Shown here in pieces: positions 13,701 through 22,536 of a stretch of 64,000 nt of DNA. How positions within the stretch are numbered: position 1 is the first letter of the stretch; every line of letters starts with the position of its first letter. A program made the position numbers and the translations under genes. Under the pieces are notes generated by a model. That model searched no databases. It was given only the letters and a program-made list of their open reading frames with translations, and had not been told where the DNA came from. Source of the DNA: Bimastos eiseni (taxonomy: Eukaryota; Annelida; Clitellata; Crassiclitellata; Lumbricidae); NCBI GenBank assembly GCA_959347315.1, contig OY365806.1:29467366-29531365 (forward strand). The letters are read 5' to 3'.

Positions 13701-16700
13701 TATTCGTATCCATCGCCACCAAATGGCTTGGGTCTCCCAGGGTCTCATCGTGATGATGAAGATGGAATGTCTTTTTTTTATTATGTCGCCTTAGCTAGTT
13801 GCGGTCTTTCAACTTGTGTTTCAATAAAGCGCATTTTATAGTGCATATCTCACAAGGTCTTTTTCTCTACGCAAGTCATAATAAAGAAGAGTAGAAAAGG
13901 AGCAGTCCCTCAAACGGGATTGAAGTATGAAGTGTTACGACTTAATTCTCTGAGCCTCATCGTACGAGGGTGGATGGCCCCCGCTGATTTGAATCCCAAA
14001 ACATTTGATTGACAATCCAGTTATTAGGCCTACACTATCGAGCGTATGATGCATGTTAAATGTCATTTGAATCTAGACTTAATATTACATTAGGTTTAGG
14101 AATGCACAATGAGCAATAGAAAATGTCTCCAATTAATTATTAGGGCCCTAATACAAACAATTATTAACGTAACGTAAGTATATTGGTACTTACACATTTC
14201 CATAGACTTGTTTGTCATCCACCAAAATGATGTGTGAATAGGCCTACTTGAAATAATCCAGGCAGTCGATTACACGGCGAAGACGGTGCTATAGTAGCAC
14301 GCAAGCGAAATTAGTGTTGTCGTAGGATAATCAGTAAAACTTTTTGTGATTGCCTTAACACTGGCGGCTATGGCAGATTTCCTATGTAGGATTATTGAGG
14401 ATTCGATGTCGATGGTTCGGCAGCAGTGCAGTTGACATTTCCCACTGCCACCCAAGGCAGAGTGGATCATTATTTGTCCATGTGCAGCAGCAGCCGCTAA
14501 TTGAATACCTAACAGTCAGTCCTCTGCAGAATCCTATGAAATGTATCTGCTTAAAGTGCGTATGAAGAAAACCAGACGTTTGGTAAGTGACCTGTGACCA
14601 TAGTCTTTCCGGACAGCAGGAACATCGACTTGTGTGAAAACGCTTTGCGGCTGTGCACAGACCACGGGATAGCCTAAATTATCTAGGGTCAGTGACTGAA
14701 CTTTACAAATGGAACTGTGAGTTGATATCTATAATGGAATAATGAACGGAACATATGAAAGAGGAAGACCACATAGGGAATGACAGATGACTTTGAAGAA
14801 TGGGGTGGAACAAGTCTCCACAAGTTTAATGACGGTGTGGAGAGAAGTGGCTAGAAAGGTATCCGACACAGGTCTACGGTCGATGAGTCCATGGCTGTTG
14901 ATTGATTGAACATATGCCCAGTTCACGAAGACCACGGACAGACGGTATATGTGGCCATATATGTAAATACACCAATATATATGCATGTATATATAATTAT
15001 GTACATATATGTGTGTATGTCAAGGTGAATGTGCATATAGTATATAATGTGTGTGTGTGCGTGCGTGAGTATGTATGTTTGTGAGTGTGAACACATCAGC
15101 GTGGGTTCGGCGGCGCGACGAGAAATCGGCGACGGCGGCGCCAACAAAATGTCGGCGTCGGCGGCGCGGCGCGGCCGGCGTGAAGCTCTATTCTGAATAT
15201 GAATATGTGAAAATTGTCGTATGTAAAATTAATAAAATTGTAAATAGGTTGCGCATTCTAAGTAAGAACCCAACCCGAATGTGTTCAATAACAACGCTTT
15301 ATAAGCGTAATTGTTCTAATTACAATGAAATACTTTAAATTCCATCGCACCTTAATGCGTATTTCATCGCCCCAGATGGGCTTTACTTTTCGTTTGTTCT
15401 GCAACATTACATTGCGTCCTAGAGGTGTTTCTCTCTAGAGGGCGCAATACAAATGTGAAATTTACAGTTACAAATTACGTTTCTACAGGGTGCTTTATTC
15501 GGATTGATCATCAGCCTAGGAATCACTTCGTGGATTGCCATAGGGGCAATTGTTGCCAAGGTACCCACTCCTATACTGTATAGAAGCACGGACGGTTGCT
15601 ACATGGAATACCCACTCGCAAACGCCACAAACTTGACCGATTACTACACGTACACTCAGTACACTTACACCCAACCAACCACCGACAGGTTGTTCTTTTC
15701 ATCATAATTAACTTATTTATATCTTATTTTTATTGCAATGTTACTAGGACAGCGGGTCTAACTCCGAAGAGTGTGCGAACAGCTATCCTCAGGGTTGCTA
15801 ACCACCAAGCACACTATAGAGCAGACCCACGTTGCACATCTTAAATGAATTAAACATGTTATGTTACTCTAATGTGGCTGACTTTCCCAGATGCAAGTAC
15901 GGCCTTGGATGACTGTTACTGTGGCGGCTGTCCTTCCTGCGAATGTTATTAGAGAAGAGATCAGACCACATCGGATCAGACCAGGTTGATGAGCATAAAT
16001 GCTCGTTTTAAGCCTCTGGAGTCGGGACAATAACACTGCCTACGTAATAGCCAGAGCCGTCGCCAGAACGCCCAAGTATCATCACATCACTCCAACCCTA
16101 AAATCACTTCACTGGCTAAAAATCCCAGAGCGCATTCATTTCAAAGTCCTATCACTAACTTACAACTCCATGCAATACTCGCAGCCCAAATATTTTCGCG
16201 AACTCTTCACCATCCAGCCAACCCGCTCTACCCGATCGTCCTCGTGCCTCGCCCCCACTCGACCCCCAATTACATGTCATCTCAAGTTCTCCAACCGCGC
16301 CAAATCAAACGCCGCACCTCGTCTCTGGTACGACCTTCCTCCTGAATGTCGTGCCTTCTCGGCTCCTCCATCATCACTGCCCGTCATGCAACATCATCTG
16401 TCCCTAGCGCCCCTATCCATCACACCCGGGCATTCCATTCTAAACTTATGTCCCACCTTTTCAAGCACTCTTACCCAGACTCATTACTTGATATTCCATC
16501 TGTCAATCATCGACCGAAACGACACTCTCCTTAACAGCTACTCTGCCTCCCTACTGATCTCCTGGAGACCGAACTCTGACCTGACTCTGACACCCCACGG
16601 ACTATCCTTTTGACGCAGCGCTCGTGAATAGGCTGGTGCCCTGAGCTAGGCTTTCAAGTGGCGCTTTAGAAATTTGGAGATTACTGTTACGAATGCTTAG

Positions 16701-19700
16701 CAAAGCATGTTATTAGACAATTGCTTTGTTATAGATATGCTTCCTTTTGTCTTACTTCTAATCATTTCATGCGACAATACAGTCGCTTCAGCCATTTATT
16801 TTTGTCATGATATAATGTGCCGAAATAACCGATCATTTGTGAGATTATTGTCGCTATTTCGATACATTTTGTCTTAACTCCAACTATAATACACTAAGCC
16901 CTTGTAGCGGTATAGCCGCGTTACGGCGCCATATAAATTGTCTTTATTACTAAGCATTCCTGACTATAATTGCATCTTGAGACAAGTTGAGAGGAGTGTT
17001 GTTGGCTTTTGTGCTGCACTTTATTCGCCACACGTCTATAGATAGGCCAATACCATATACTAACCTAAATAGTAGAATGTCAATTAATTAAAGCTAATCG
17101 GGTTGGTGAATGAATTTCTGAATGAATGCTGATGAGTTAAACAAAAATTGCGTACAAAAAGGAATAAAAAAAGTGCCTGTACTTTTAGCCCCGCAGAGGA
17201 AGACTTCCTCTGGATCTACAAAGTCTCACACATGTATTACGGACTGATCGCAATGGCCATTGCTTTCATTGTCGCAATTGTCGTCAGTCTCATCACAGGT
17301 AATTATCTACTTCATCTACTTTGTACTGTTTATTTAGTTCTATTACAGACCGATATGGTGTTGCAGCCTAATTAGTTCTGTTCTATTCGATTCAATTCCA
17401 TTCGACCTCGTTCTACTGCATTCTATTCCAGACCGATAGTGAGAAAAGTGGTTGAGGACATTTTATTAAGCTGTACTGTATGATGTACCACGTAACGTAT
17501 CTTAACTTGTTTGCCAAGAACCAGTTACTTTATCATGTACCATGTAACGTACCTTACCATGTGCCATGCCCTGTCTTGTTAGTATTATTCATGAGTAACA
17601 TGAGGAACATGAGGAGGAATCCTGGCGAACTGAGGCTGTCTTTTCATTCGTAACAGGAGTGGCGAAGGACACAGATCCTAAGTTGCTGTACATGTGGAGC
17701 AATGAATGTTGTTGCTACTGTCCCACCAAGATCCGCAACTGCTTCCGGTGTGGCGCCGGAGAACCACGTGACGACGATGATGATTCAGAGGTTAGATCAT
17801 CCAATCCAATTTATATAGATATATACAGGGTGGGCAAAAAAAGTAACCCCCGGCGGATTTTTGCTAATATTTCGACCAAAGGTAGGAAATATTAAATGAA
17901 ATTTTACAGGATGAAAGCCAATTCATATTTACATATAACAGCCAAAATTGACTAAAATATTTAAAACAGAACAAAAATTACATCACTTTTAATGAGTGCA
18001 GCCACTGATTATTGATAGTAAAAAACATTTAACGCAGCAAAAAGTTATAAAAAGCAAATTTATGAAGTCACATTTCAAGCAGTTGTAATAAAACACACTT
18101 CATAATTGTTGTTACTGAGAAAAGAAACTGGAAATTATTGCACATGGAAGTCACGTTGACGTCATCTAACAAGCAGTCGATTAAATCGGTGAATAAAAAT
18201 GTTTTGCGGTTGATCATTTTAGGATGGCATTTGTAACACAATAATCAAGGGCAAGGTGTTCGTTACAGATAAATTGCGTATACAGACACTTCATGAATCA
18301 TGAGCATGATCTTGGAGCCAAAGCTGTAATCAAAGCTCACTGTGAAATCACTTAAGTTGAGCACTTGTAAAAAATATTCTGACGCGTTGATAATAGGGGT
18401 GGGCGGTGGAACGTCGCAAGTGCAGCGGAAGGCAGAAATCTATCCGCCACAAACAAATATCGAGCAAGTTGGCGACTTTATTTGCTCACAGAATAGCAAC
18501 AACAGAAATCATCTCTGTACTTGGCGAATTTCAACAAAGTTGAACATCAGCAGCACGTCTGTTAGGAGATTTGCCAAAGAAGAGATGAACTTCAACCCCT
18601 TTCGTTGTGTCCATGGGTAAATTATCACCGATGCAATAGCCCCCAATCAGGTCAATAAAACTTGCCAAATAGACTCAGAATATGTGTGGCTGCTGGTGGT
18701 AGACACAGGTTGTGAAACAATATGATGTTTGTTTTATAACAATTACTTGGCAAGTGACCTCATAAAATCGTTTTTGTAACTTTTGCTGGGTAAAATGTTT
18801 TTCGCATATCAAAAATCAGTGATTGCACTCACTAAAAGTGATATAACTTTTGTTCTGCGTGATATATTGAGTCAAATTTGGCATTTATATGTACATATGA
18901 ATTTTCTTAGCGCCTGAAAAGTTTTATTTACTAATCTTTACTTTTGGGCGAAATATTAGCAAAACCCTTAGGAGTTACTTTTTAATGGCCCACCCTGTAT
19001 ATTTATATATATATATAATATATATATACTGATATATACTGATATGCTATTTACTTTCAGATCTAATCTAAATCCGGTCAATGGCTTCTATTGCGCTGCT
19101 ACTATAGAGCACACGGTTGCAGTCGATGGTCAAGCAACAGTGGTCAAGAATCCTCATCCCACTTGTTTTCCTGCCTGACCCTCATCATCTGTCCTTATGC
19201 GCCTGGCCCAAGGTGCTTAGCCCAAGGTGCTTTGGCCCTCAGCATCTGTACCTATGATTCTGACCCTGACACGGTACAACATTTAAACGCGGTATAAGTC
19301 TGCATGACATTCAGTCCATCCGTTGTATAACATGCAACGGAATTGGTCCGCGGACGCTGTTGCAGTAGGTCCCACTGACCTTCCATGCATCACCTTGAGT
19401 ATACGGCATCCCATCCCATCCCATGCAAGAGCACTGCGAGCTATGATCGCACGACCACCCACGGACTAGAAGATAGAAGAGACCGCCAAGACGACGGAGA
19501 CACTCCTGGGGCGAGTAGTGAAGAATGACCTGGGCCCCATGAACTTTGGCCTCAGCACAGGTTGGACGAAAGCACAAGAGAAGATCGGCTACGGCCTGTG
19601 GGGCTCGCCATTGATGATGATCCACGACTCGTTCAATACGGTTTCCAAGTGGAATGTCCGGCGTATGATGTCCAGGAAAACACAATAATTTATTAGACCC

Positions 19701-20150
19701 TAATAAACCTGTCCCACAATTTCTAAATCGTGTTTCATACACGTATCTGATACGTTTGCTTCTGCGCATAAAATAATCTGATGGTGTCGTCCATAATTGC
19801 TGAGTCCGCTGTCTTAGATTATCGAAAAAGACTTGGAAAAGAAGGATTATGTGATTGGTGGCATCGAAAACCAAGGCTTCAGCTACGTGCAATGCAGGGA
19901 GCTAGACTTCAAGCCGAATGGAAGTGCCGTCACAGCTACCAACGCTTACGAAACCCTAAACGGTGAAGCTAGAAAGGGTCAGGTCGAGTATCAGACAATA
20001 ATTGCGAATGCGGGTACTAAGGACTCAGCGAAGACTGAACACTCAGAAAGTCACCCCACTGCCAAAGTGCACGACGACTTTGAAACCAAAAGTAGCCACT
20101 CATCGAATTCATCGGAGAGCGATGGAGGAGGACACGAAACTGTTTTCTAG
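235..20150 (+). CDS. Sodium-coupled monocarboxylate transporter-like gene (SLC5 family, SMCT/SLC5A8-SLC5A12 type), 14 exons
   Basis: The coding sequence is the join 235-582, 3110-3175, 4371-4422, 5894-5961, 8729-8883, 10354-10494, 11101-11230, 11678-11766, 12180-12307, 12691-12848, 15489-15688, 17189-17298, 17657-17790, 19818-20150. That is 2112 bases, 703 codons plus TAG. Every intron is GT-AG and all phases agree. Family members are plasma-membrane Na+-coupled importers of lactate, pyruvate and short-chain fatty acids. Visible support: the SLC5 signature [13 protein letters not shown] (residues 179-191), FNPDPTIR just downstream, [15 protein letters not shown] (from L349), whose serine pair S350/S351 matches the Na+-site Ser-Thr of the iodide carrier, and about 13 hydrophobic segments. 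Human SLC5A8 is about 610 residues; the extra length is a hydrophilic C-terminal tail. From sequence alone the substrate cannot be fixed, and a multivitamin or iodide-like SLC5 remains possible. Confidence 0.9.
1092..1658. mobile_element. Candidate MITE with GGGTGGTCCA inverted ends
   Basis: CAGGGTGGTCCA at 1092-1103 faces TGGACCACCCT at 1647-1657, about 565 bp apart. Such CAGGGTGG termini are common in Tc1/mariner-type elements. A clear TA duplication is not visible, and a lone third copy of the end motif sits near 2684. Tentative. Confidence 0.4.
1702..1751. repeat. Perfect inverted repeat, 23-bp arms, 4-base loop
   Basis: The arms at 1702-1724 and 1729-1751 are exact reverse complements around CTAC. 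Imperfect complementarity continues outward (CACCTCATAG near 1677 against TATGAGGTC near 1757), so the foldback may span about 1663-1780. It looks like a small foldback MITE within intron 1. Confidence 0.8.
3110..3175 (+). CDS. SMCT-like exon 2 (residues 117-138)
   Basis: The exon follows the acceptor CTGTTGCAG and ends at the donor GCG|GTAAGC. It reads [20 protein letters not shown] then MA, continuing ...SAYE from exon 1 into the conserved SLC5 motif YEYLxxRF. Its length is 66 bases, phase 0 at both ends. Confidence 0.9.
3944..4256 (+). repeat. (TCA/TCG)n trinucleotide repeat field in intron 2
   Basis: Long runs of TCA and TCG, interrupted near 4075-4190, give His/Arg-rich or Met/Thr-rich reading frames on both strands. 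They sit in the intron between exons 2 and 3 and are not coding. Confidence 0.85.
4371..4422 (+). CDS. SMCT-like exon 3 (residues 139-156)
   Basis: This 52-base exon follows a TTGTCTTCAG acceptor and reads [17 protein letters not shown], matching the SLC5A8 helix that ends in ALNAVTG. The donor is CAAG|GTAGGT, phase 1, which joins exactly to exon 4. It lies just after a long (TCA/TCG)n repeat and is easily missed by gene finders. Confidence 0.88.
4841..5133. mobile_element. hAT-type MITE, copy 1 (intron 3)
   Basis: The ends are CAGGGGTGTAACAAG and, on the right, CTTGTTACACCTCTG. The flanking octamers ggcctgat (4833-4840) and ggtctgat (5134-5141) differ at one base, which fits the 8-bp target duplication of hAT elements. 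There are internal C and G runs and no coding capacity. It is homologous along its length to 36944-37223. Confidence 0.8.
5296..5577 (+). repeat. (CTGT)/(CT)n microsatellite, intron 3
   Basis: Mixed tetra- and dinucleotide repeats grade into a pure CT run of about 70 bases. They yield Ser/Leu and Arg/Glu open frames on opposite strands that are not genes. Confidence 0.9.
5894..5961 (+). CDS. SMCT-like exon 4 (residues 156-178)
   Basis: The acceptor is TCTTTCAG and the donor is CTG|GTGAGT. The exon encodes [20 protein letters not shown] then TVL, the helix just before the GGMKA signature. The 68 bases (2 + 66) restore phase 0. Confidence 0.9.
6720..7300 (-). mobile_element. LINE relic (CR1/Jockey-like reverse transcriptase C-terminus)
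   Basis: On the minus strand, with frameshifts, the translation shows the usual order of the C-terminal RT region: NRML, an RRF block, a GNYLRLYK stretch, then [20 protein letters not shown] and NAWNEF. That is the GHxYKL...R..FF..R...WN.LP pattern of non-LTR retrotransposons. Stops and frame changes show it is dead. It lies in intron 4. Confidence 0.6.
7322..8180 (+). repeat. Two diverged direct copies of a ~75-bp segment (7322-7402 and 8105-8180)
   Basis: Both contain GCATATGCTTGC, then TTGCATAC.AATGCTGCTTC and AAAT. The copies are about 785 bp apart in intron 4 and diverged by a few substitutions. I do not know the family. Confidence 0.6.
8729..8883 (+). CDS. SMCT-like exon 5 (residues 179-230), SLC5 signature
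   Basis: The exon begins with [13 protein letters not shown], the sodium:solute symporter signature, followed by a hydrophobic helix rich in Ile and Val and an acidic loop. The acceptor is GGAACAG and the donor is GATAA|GTAAGT. The overlapping minus-strand open frame here is a shadow. Confidence 0.92.
9946..10003 (+). repeat. 15-bp minisatellite in intron 5
   Basis: About four units of CTGGAGGTGAAACGT with one or two changes each. Confidence 0.8.
10354..10494 (+). CDS. SMCT-like exon 6 (residues 230-277)
   Basis: Read in the correct frame the exon gives [20 protein letters not shown] and then [10 protein letters not shown], the SLC5A8 hallmark (FNPDPT.R.TFW, GGTF). The longest open frame at this place is a different, spurious frame. 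The acceptor is TGAATTCCAG and the donor is AGAA|GTAAGT. Confidence 0.92.
10510..10745 (+). repeat. (ACA)n/(AAT)n field, intron 6
   Basis: AT-rich trinucleotide repeats follow exon 6 almost directly. The long open frame through the exon and repeat is in the wrong frame for the transporter. Confidence 0.8.
11101..11230 (+). CDS. SMCT-like exon 7 (residues 277-320)
   Basis: The exon encodes the helix [18 protein letters not shown] and the loop [19 protein letters not shown] and the terminal DQ are typical of SMCT proteins. The acceptor is GGATGTAG and the donor is CAG|GTATCA, immediately before a long (CATC)n tract. Confidence 0.92.
11267..11530 (+). repeat. (CATC)n microsatellite in intron 7, interrupted by a retroposon tail
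   Basis: About 34 CATC units run to 11406. A 60-base insert with GGCGCC and a TAATAATAA run follows, then degenerate CATC/CAAT units to about 11530. The insert matches the minus-strand 3' tail shared with 59783-59850, 16902-16953 and others. Confidence 0.85.
11678..11766 (+). CDS. SMCT-like exon 8 (residues 321-350)
   Basis: The exon encodes [20 protein letters not shown] then IATAFSAAL, the HLPGLPGLF-like helix leading into the Na+-site helix. The acceptor is GATGCAG and the donor is CTCAG|GTAAGT, phase 2. Confidence 0.92.
12180..12307 (+). CDS. SMCT-like exon 9 (residues 350-393), Na+-site region
   Basis: The exon completes [19 protein letters not shown] then IKPLYFR. Family logic places the Na+-coordinating hydroxyl pair at S350/S351; the second position is Thr in the iodide carrier. 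The acceptor is TTATGTTAG and the donor is CTAG|GTCAGT, phase 1. Confidence 0.92.
12691..12848 (+). CDS. SMCT-like exon 10 (residues 393-445)
   Basis: The exon encodes a helix pair containing [20 protein letters not shown], matching SLC5A8 LSIFGMVGGPLLGLF. The donor is TGG|GTTGGT, phase 0. The following intron (2640 bases) is the longest in the gene. Confidence 0.92.
13100..13223. mobile_element. Short GC-rich element in intron 10, copy 1
   Basis: The ends TAGAGCTCTGCGCCGACC and (right) GATCGGCGCAGTGTTCTA are imperfect inverted repeats around a CGG/GCG-rich core, 124 bp in an AT-rich setting. The core ACAAAAT.TCGGCG recurs at 15100-15190. It is possibly a small non-autonomous hAT-like element; no target duplication is visible. 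Confidence 0.5.
14935..15075 (+). repeat. TA/TG-rich (ATAT, GTGT) low-complexity stretch, intron 10
   Basis: Runs of TATATG, GTGTGT and GTATGT. No gene is seen in the rest of intron 10 (12849-15488) either. Confidence 0.6.
15100..15190. mobile_element. Short GC-rich element in intron 10, copy 2 (left end missing)
   Basis: It shares the ACAAAATGTCGGCG core and ends GTGAAGCTCTA, matching the AGAGCT end of 13100-13223. The left part is unlike copy 1 and probably truncated. Confidence 0.45.
15489..15688 (+). CDS. SMCT-like exon 11 (residues 446-512)
   Basis: The acceptor is TTTCTACAG. The exon encodes a helix ([20 protein letters not shown]) and a Thr/Tyr-rich extracellular loop with one NxT sequon (NLT; the overlapping NAT is also possible). 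The donor is GACAG|GTTGTT, phase 2. Confidence 0.9.
16020..16690 (+). mobile_element. LINE 3' end relic (CR1/L2-like), intron 11
   Basis: The translation gives [20 protein letters not shown] then [30 protein letters not shown] text, [11 protein letters not shown] and, after a frameshift, [17 protein letters not shown]. This is the stereotyped C-terminus of non-LTR retrotransposon polymerases. The 3' UTR carries AATAGGCTGGTGCCCT and GCGCTTT. It is 5' truncated and frameshifted, so inactive. Confidence 0.85.
16902..16953 (+). mobile_element. Retroposon 3' tail (GGCGCCATATAAAT type)
   Basis: The pattern GTAGCGGTATAGCCGCGTTA then CGGCGCCATATAAATTGTC matches, in reverse, the tails at 11405-11466 and 59783-59850. 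The element body upstream is not recognisable. Confidence 0.55.
17189..17298 (+). CDS. SMCT-like exon 12 (residues 512-549), last membrane helix
   Basis: The exon encodes [20 protein letters not shown] followed by [14 protein letters not shown], equivalent to the YxxSxxYxxxxG helix near the SLC5A8 C-terminus. The acceptor is TACTTTTAG and the donor is ACAG|GTAATT, phase 1. Confidence 0.9.
17657..17790 (+). CDS. SMCT-like exon 13 (residues 549-593), Cys-rich and acidic juxtamembrane tail
   Basis: The acceptor is TCGTAACAG and the donor is GAG|GTTAGA. The exon encodes the start of the cytosolic tail. Six cysteines lie within residues 566-580 (CCCYC...C..C) and a run of five Asp follows at 587-591. 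The cysteines next to the membrane could be lipid-modified; that is inference. Confidence 0.88.
17826..18997 (+). mobile_element. Mariner-type DNA transposon, internally deleted (intron 13)
   Basis: The ends CAGGGTGGGC at 17826 and GCCCACCCTG at 18997 are flanked by TA on both sides. The inverted arms match over roughly 180 bp. An open frame at 18342-18620 carries [40 protein letters not shown] and FNPF, the helix-turn-helix (DNA-binding) part of mariner transposases. The catalytic DDD part is not found, so the copy is non-autonomous. Confidence 0.82.
19818..20150 (+). CDS. SMCT-like exon 14 (residues 594-703, stop)
   Basis: The acceptor CTGTCTTAG opens a 333-base frame ending in TAG at 20148-20150. 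It encodes a hydrophilic, Ser/Lys/Glu-rich tail of 110 residues that ends ETVF. That fits a class I PDZ ligand (Thr at -2, Phe at 0), a feature also known at SMCT tails. The upstream acceptor and phase support this exon, although homology is weak in this low-complexity tail. Confidence 0.82.
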   Translation: MIEKDLEKKDYVIGGIENQGFSYVQCRELDFKPNGSAVTATNAYETLNGEARKGQVEYQTIIANAGTKDSAKTEHSESHPTAKVHDDFETKSSHSSNSSESDGGGHETVF

Positions 20151-20324
20151 GTTTGGACAACGCCGCTTCCGGTTTGGATGAGATTATATCAGACAGTGCT
20201 GGGGATTGGCTGGGGGAAGCCGAAGGTTTATGGGTTAATGTGATATAATGAGAAATTGTGAGCCACGGTCTTGCTCAGATCAACTATACACACATCAGAA
20301 GCAACTTTCAGCTGTTATTTTTGC

Positions 20325-20352
20325 TGACGGCGCCATATAAATGTATCAATGC
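20325..20352 (+). mobile_element. Retroposon 3' tail (GGCGCCATATAAAT), 3' flank of the SMCT-like gene
   Basis: GACGGCGCCATATAAATG is identical in its core to the tail at 16924-16939. It may lie within the transcript's 3' UTR. Confidence 0.45.
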
Positions 20353-20499
20353 TATACAGTACAGTAAGTACATTGACCCTATGAATCAATGCATAGAATG
20401 GCCCTGCTGATTATTTAACTGGCATATTTCGAAAATCCAACTCGTGGCTCGACGAGCCTTCAAGGTAACCCAATCAAAATTCTTCCGGATGTTGTTTAA

Positions 20500-20735
20500 C
20501 TAGTGAGAAGTCTTAACTCTTCCATAATTCCTACACTAATTAATCCATCCGATCTTCCGCCTTCTAAGCTTTCTCGTCCTTGTCTGTCTGTCTGGCTCTC
20601 TCTCTCTGGCAATCGGTCTCTCGGACCTGCGTTGGACATCGATGTCTGAACAAACCTCTGATATGATGCGCGCTCTTCAATAGACTGGTGCCCTTCGCTT
20701 ATCTTTAGAGTAGCGCTTTATAACTTTTGAGTTTG
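20500..20735 (+). mobile_element. LINE 3' UTR fragment downstream of the SMCT-like gene
   Basis: AATAGACTGGTGCCCTTCGC followed by AGTAGCGCTTTATAA matches the 3' end of the LINE at 16020-16690. Only the UTR and a CTGT/CTCT stretch remain. Confidence 0.6.
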
Positions 20736-21422
20736 CGATTTGCCTACGATTAAACAATCATAACATCTCATTGTGAACAAAACCTTTATTTTGACATAAG
20801 CAATGACAACAAGTAAGCGGCAGTGTGCAATTAAGTTAATTTATATATACAAGTGTCAAACTTAAAGCTATAACCCATAGTTAGCATCGACACGTACGCG
20901 AAAGAAAATGTAAACTAATTAATGACTGTGACCTCAAAGCTTCTACTGTTCGTTCATTTAGCTCTTTGAATAAGGCGTAGGTTTACAAAAGACACTATCG
21001 TATACTTCTTAGGACTATTATTAATCAATTCAAAATTCAATCGCACCAATACACAATGCACAAGGCATTATCCATGGTGCACCAAGACCAAAACGTTATC
21101 CAGAAGACGAGTTCAGTAAGACACAGCCACAGGGAAGTTCTATAGAAGAAGATGGATCATGGATAAGGGATTTGGAGAAGGTAAGTCCTTATCTAAATGC
21201 GAAATGCCATTGATAAGCAACTGTGCATAGCTCACAGATACAGAGACCGCGTTCCAACATCCATGTATCCAGCAACGGAAATGTATTGTTTACCAAGAAC
21301 AGTAACTCTAGCCCCAAATATGACCAGAGAAAGACGATCGAATGACATCGCTTAATAATGTGATCTCTGGGGACCATACGTACGTAGTCGTTTTGGTCCA
21401 TTTCGAGTATCCCACGGTCTAG

Positions 21423-21720
21423 ATTCTCGATAAAGACCAAGGAAAGAAGGATCCTATCAGACCTCTACGTCTGAACCGAAGACCAGGGCTGCGACCACGT
21501 GCAACGTCAGGAAACAGATTTCGAGACCCGTATACTTGACGTCAAATGACGTTACATCCGTAAACGTTTACGAAACGTAACCAGGTAACTGATGTCATTA
21601 ATTAAAGGTTACGAAAGGAATCCGGATAGTCAAGTGGCTTTAAACTGGCCAGGCACGGCTCATTATTCAAAAGCAGCAAATGAAGACATTTGATGTGAGA
21701 TTGGAATCCAGTTTCAGACA
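21423..21720 (+). pseudogene. Decayed copy of SMCT-like exon 14
   Basis: After a TCTAG acceptor-like end, the sequence follows exon 14 with gaps: ATTCTCGATAAAGACCAAGG, GGAAAGAAGGAT, CCACGTGCAACGTCAGG and TTTACGAAACGTAACC against ATTATCGAAAAAGACTTGG, GAAAAGAAGGAT, CTACGTGCAATGCAGG and CTTACGAAACCCTAAAC. Stops and indels break the frame. It suggests an old partial tandem duplication of the gene's 3' end. Confidence 0.6.
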
Positions 21721-22509
21721 ATGATCTGAAGTTTAGCCGTAGGCATCAAACAGAACACAAATAAATAAACTTACACATTAATGCAATGACCTTAGTAAAT
21801 TTACAGTCTATACTCATTAATTTTTCATTTTATAGTTCGCTATGTACACATAAATATAAGTCATGTTTTGACTCAGAAATTCAATTTAAGACTTTTCAAT
21901 CAGTCAGAACTCATAATCGCCAATTGCGTACGTCTTAAGTAATGTGTTGAAATCTAGAAATAGACGATTTCTTAATTAACACGATAACCCTCAATTAAAT
22001 ATTATTTATCTTCCTAACTGCCGATATCCTCTTTTAAACTTTCATATGTTCAACTTCTCGGAGTCAATAAAATAGCGTAGACTGATTTGAATTTAGCATA
22101 AATTAAATCTTTCAGTTGAAAGATGGATTATTCGTCGACAACAAACTTAATAAATCGAACCGAACTTTCCGATTCTGAACCAAAATTGTATGACGAATTC
22201 AAAATGCTTATTTATACAAGAAATTTTAACTTATAAGAGAAACTCATATGATTATAGACCTAAGTATTCTTTGTAGGCTACTAATCGACTAGAAAAAACT
22301 TTTATCGTTCTCTGCAAAGGTCACTGATGATCCAGATAGACATGTTTTGCGACTTATAAAGCGAAAATGCAACAATATTAGCTGTCAACGCCAATCAATA
22401 TCGAAAGAAACATTAAGCTTACAATAGAAACTCAAACGACATTGTCAATGTAATATACAGAGAGAGAGAGACATCGATGATTGGGTTCTGGCGGAATTCC
22501 CTTTATGCA

Positions 22510-22536
22510 TCAGTAGTGTTTCTTTTCTTGACCAGC
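22510..22536 (-). CDS. IMP-L2-like exon 5 (residues 238-245, stop), tentative
   Basis: After ATTATATTTCAG in phase 0 come eight codons (AGQEKKHY) and TGA. The short hydrophilic end after LYP fits the family's length. The alternative is read-through of exon 4. Confidence 0.5.
   Translation of the reverse strand, partial: AGQEKKHY

Larger units (their letters stand above)
20151..22509. other. Convergent intergenic interval
   Basis: Between the two stops (20150 and 22510) lie two retroposon tails, a possible exon-like frame ending EKGTAAGT near 21182, and a ghost of the transporter's exon 14 at 21423-21720. Apart from these I see no gene. Confidence 0.6.

Noticed and set aside
19311..19892. 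193-codon minus-strand open frame
   Set aside because: It overlaps the acceptor and start of transporter exon 14 on the other strand and shows no domain I recognise. It may be an unassigned repeat fragment, but I cannot support a gene.
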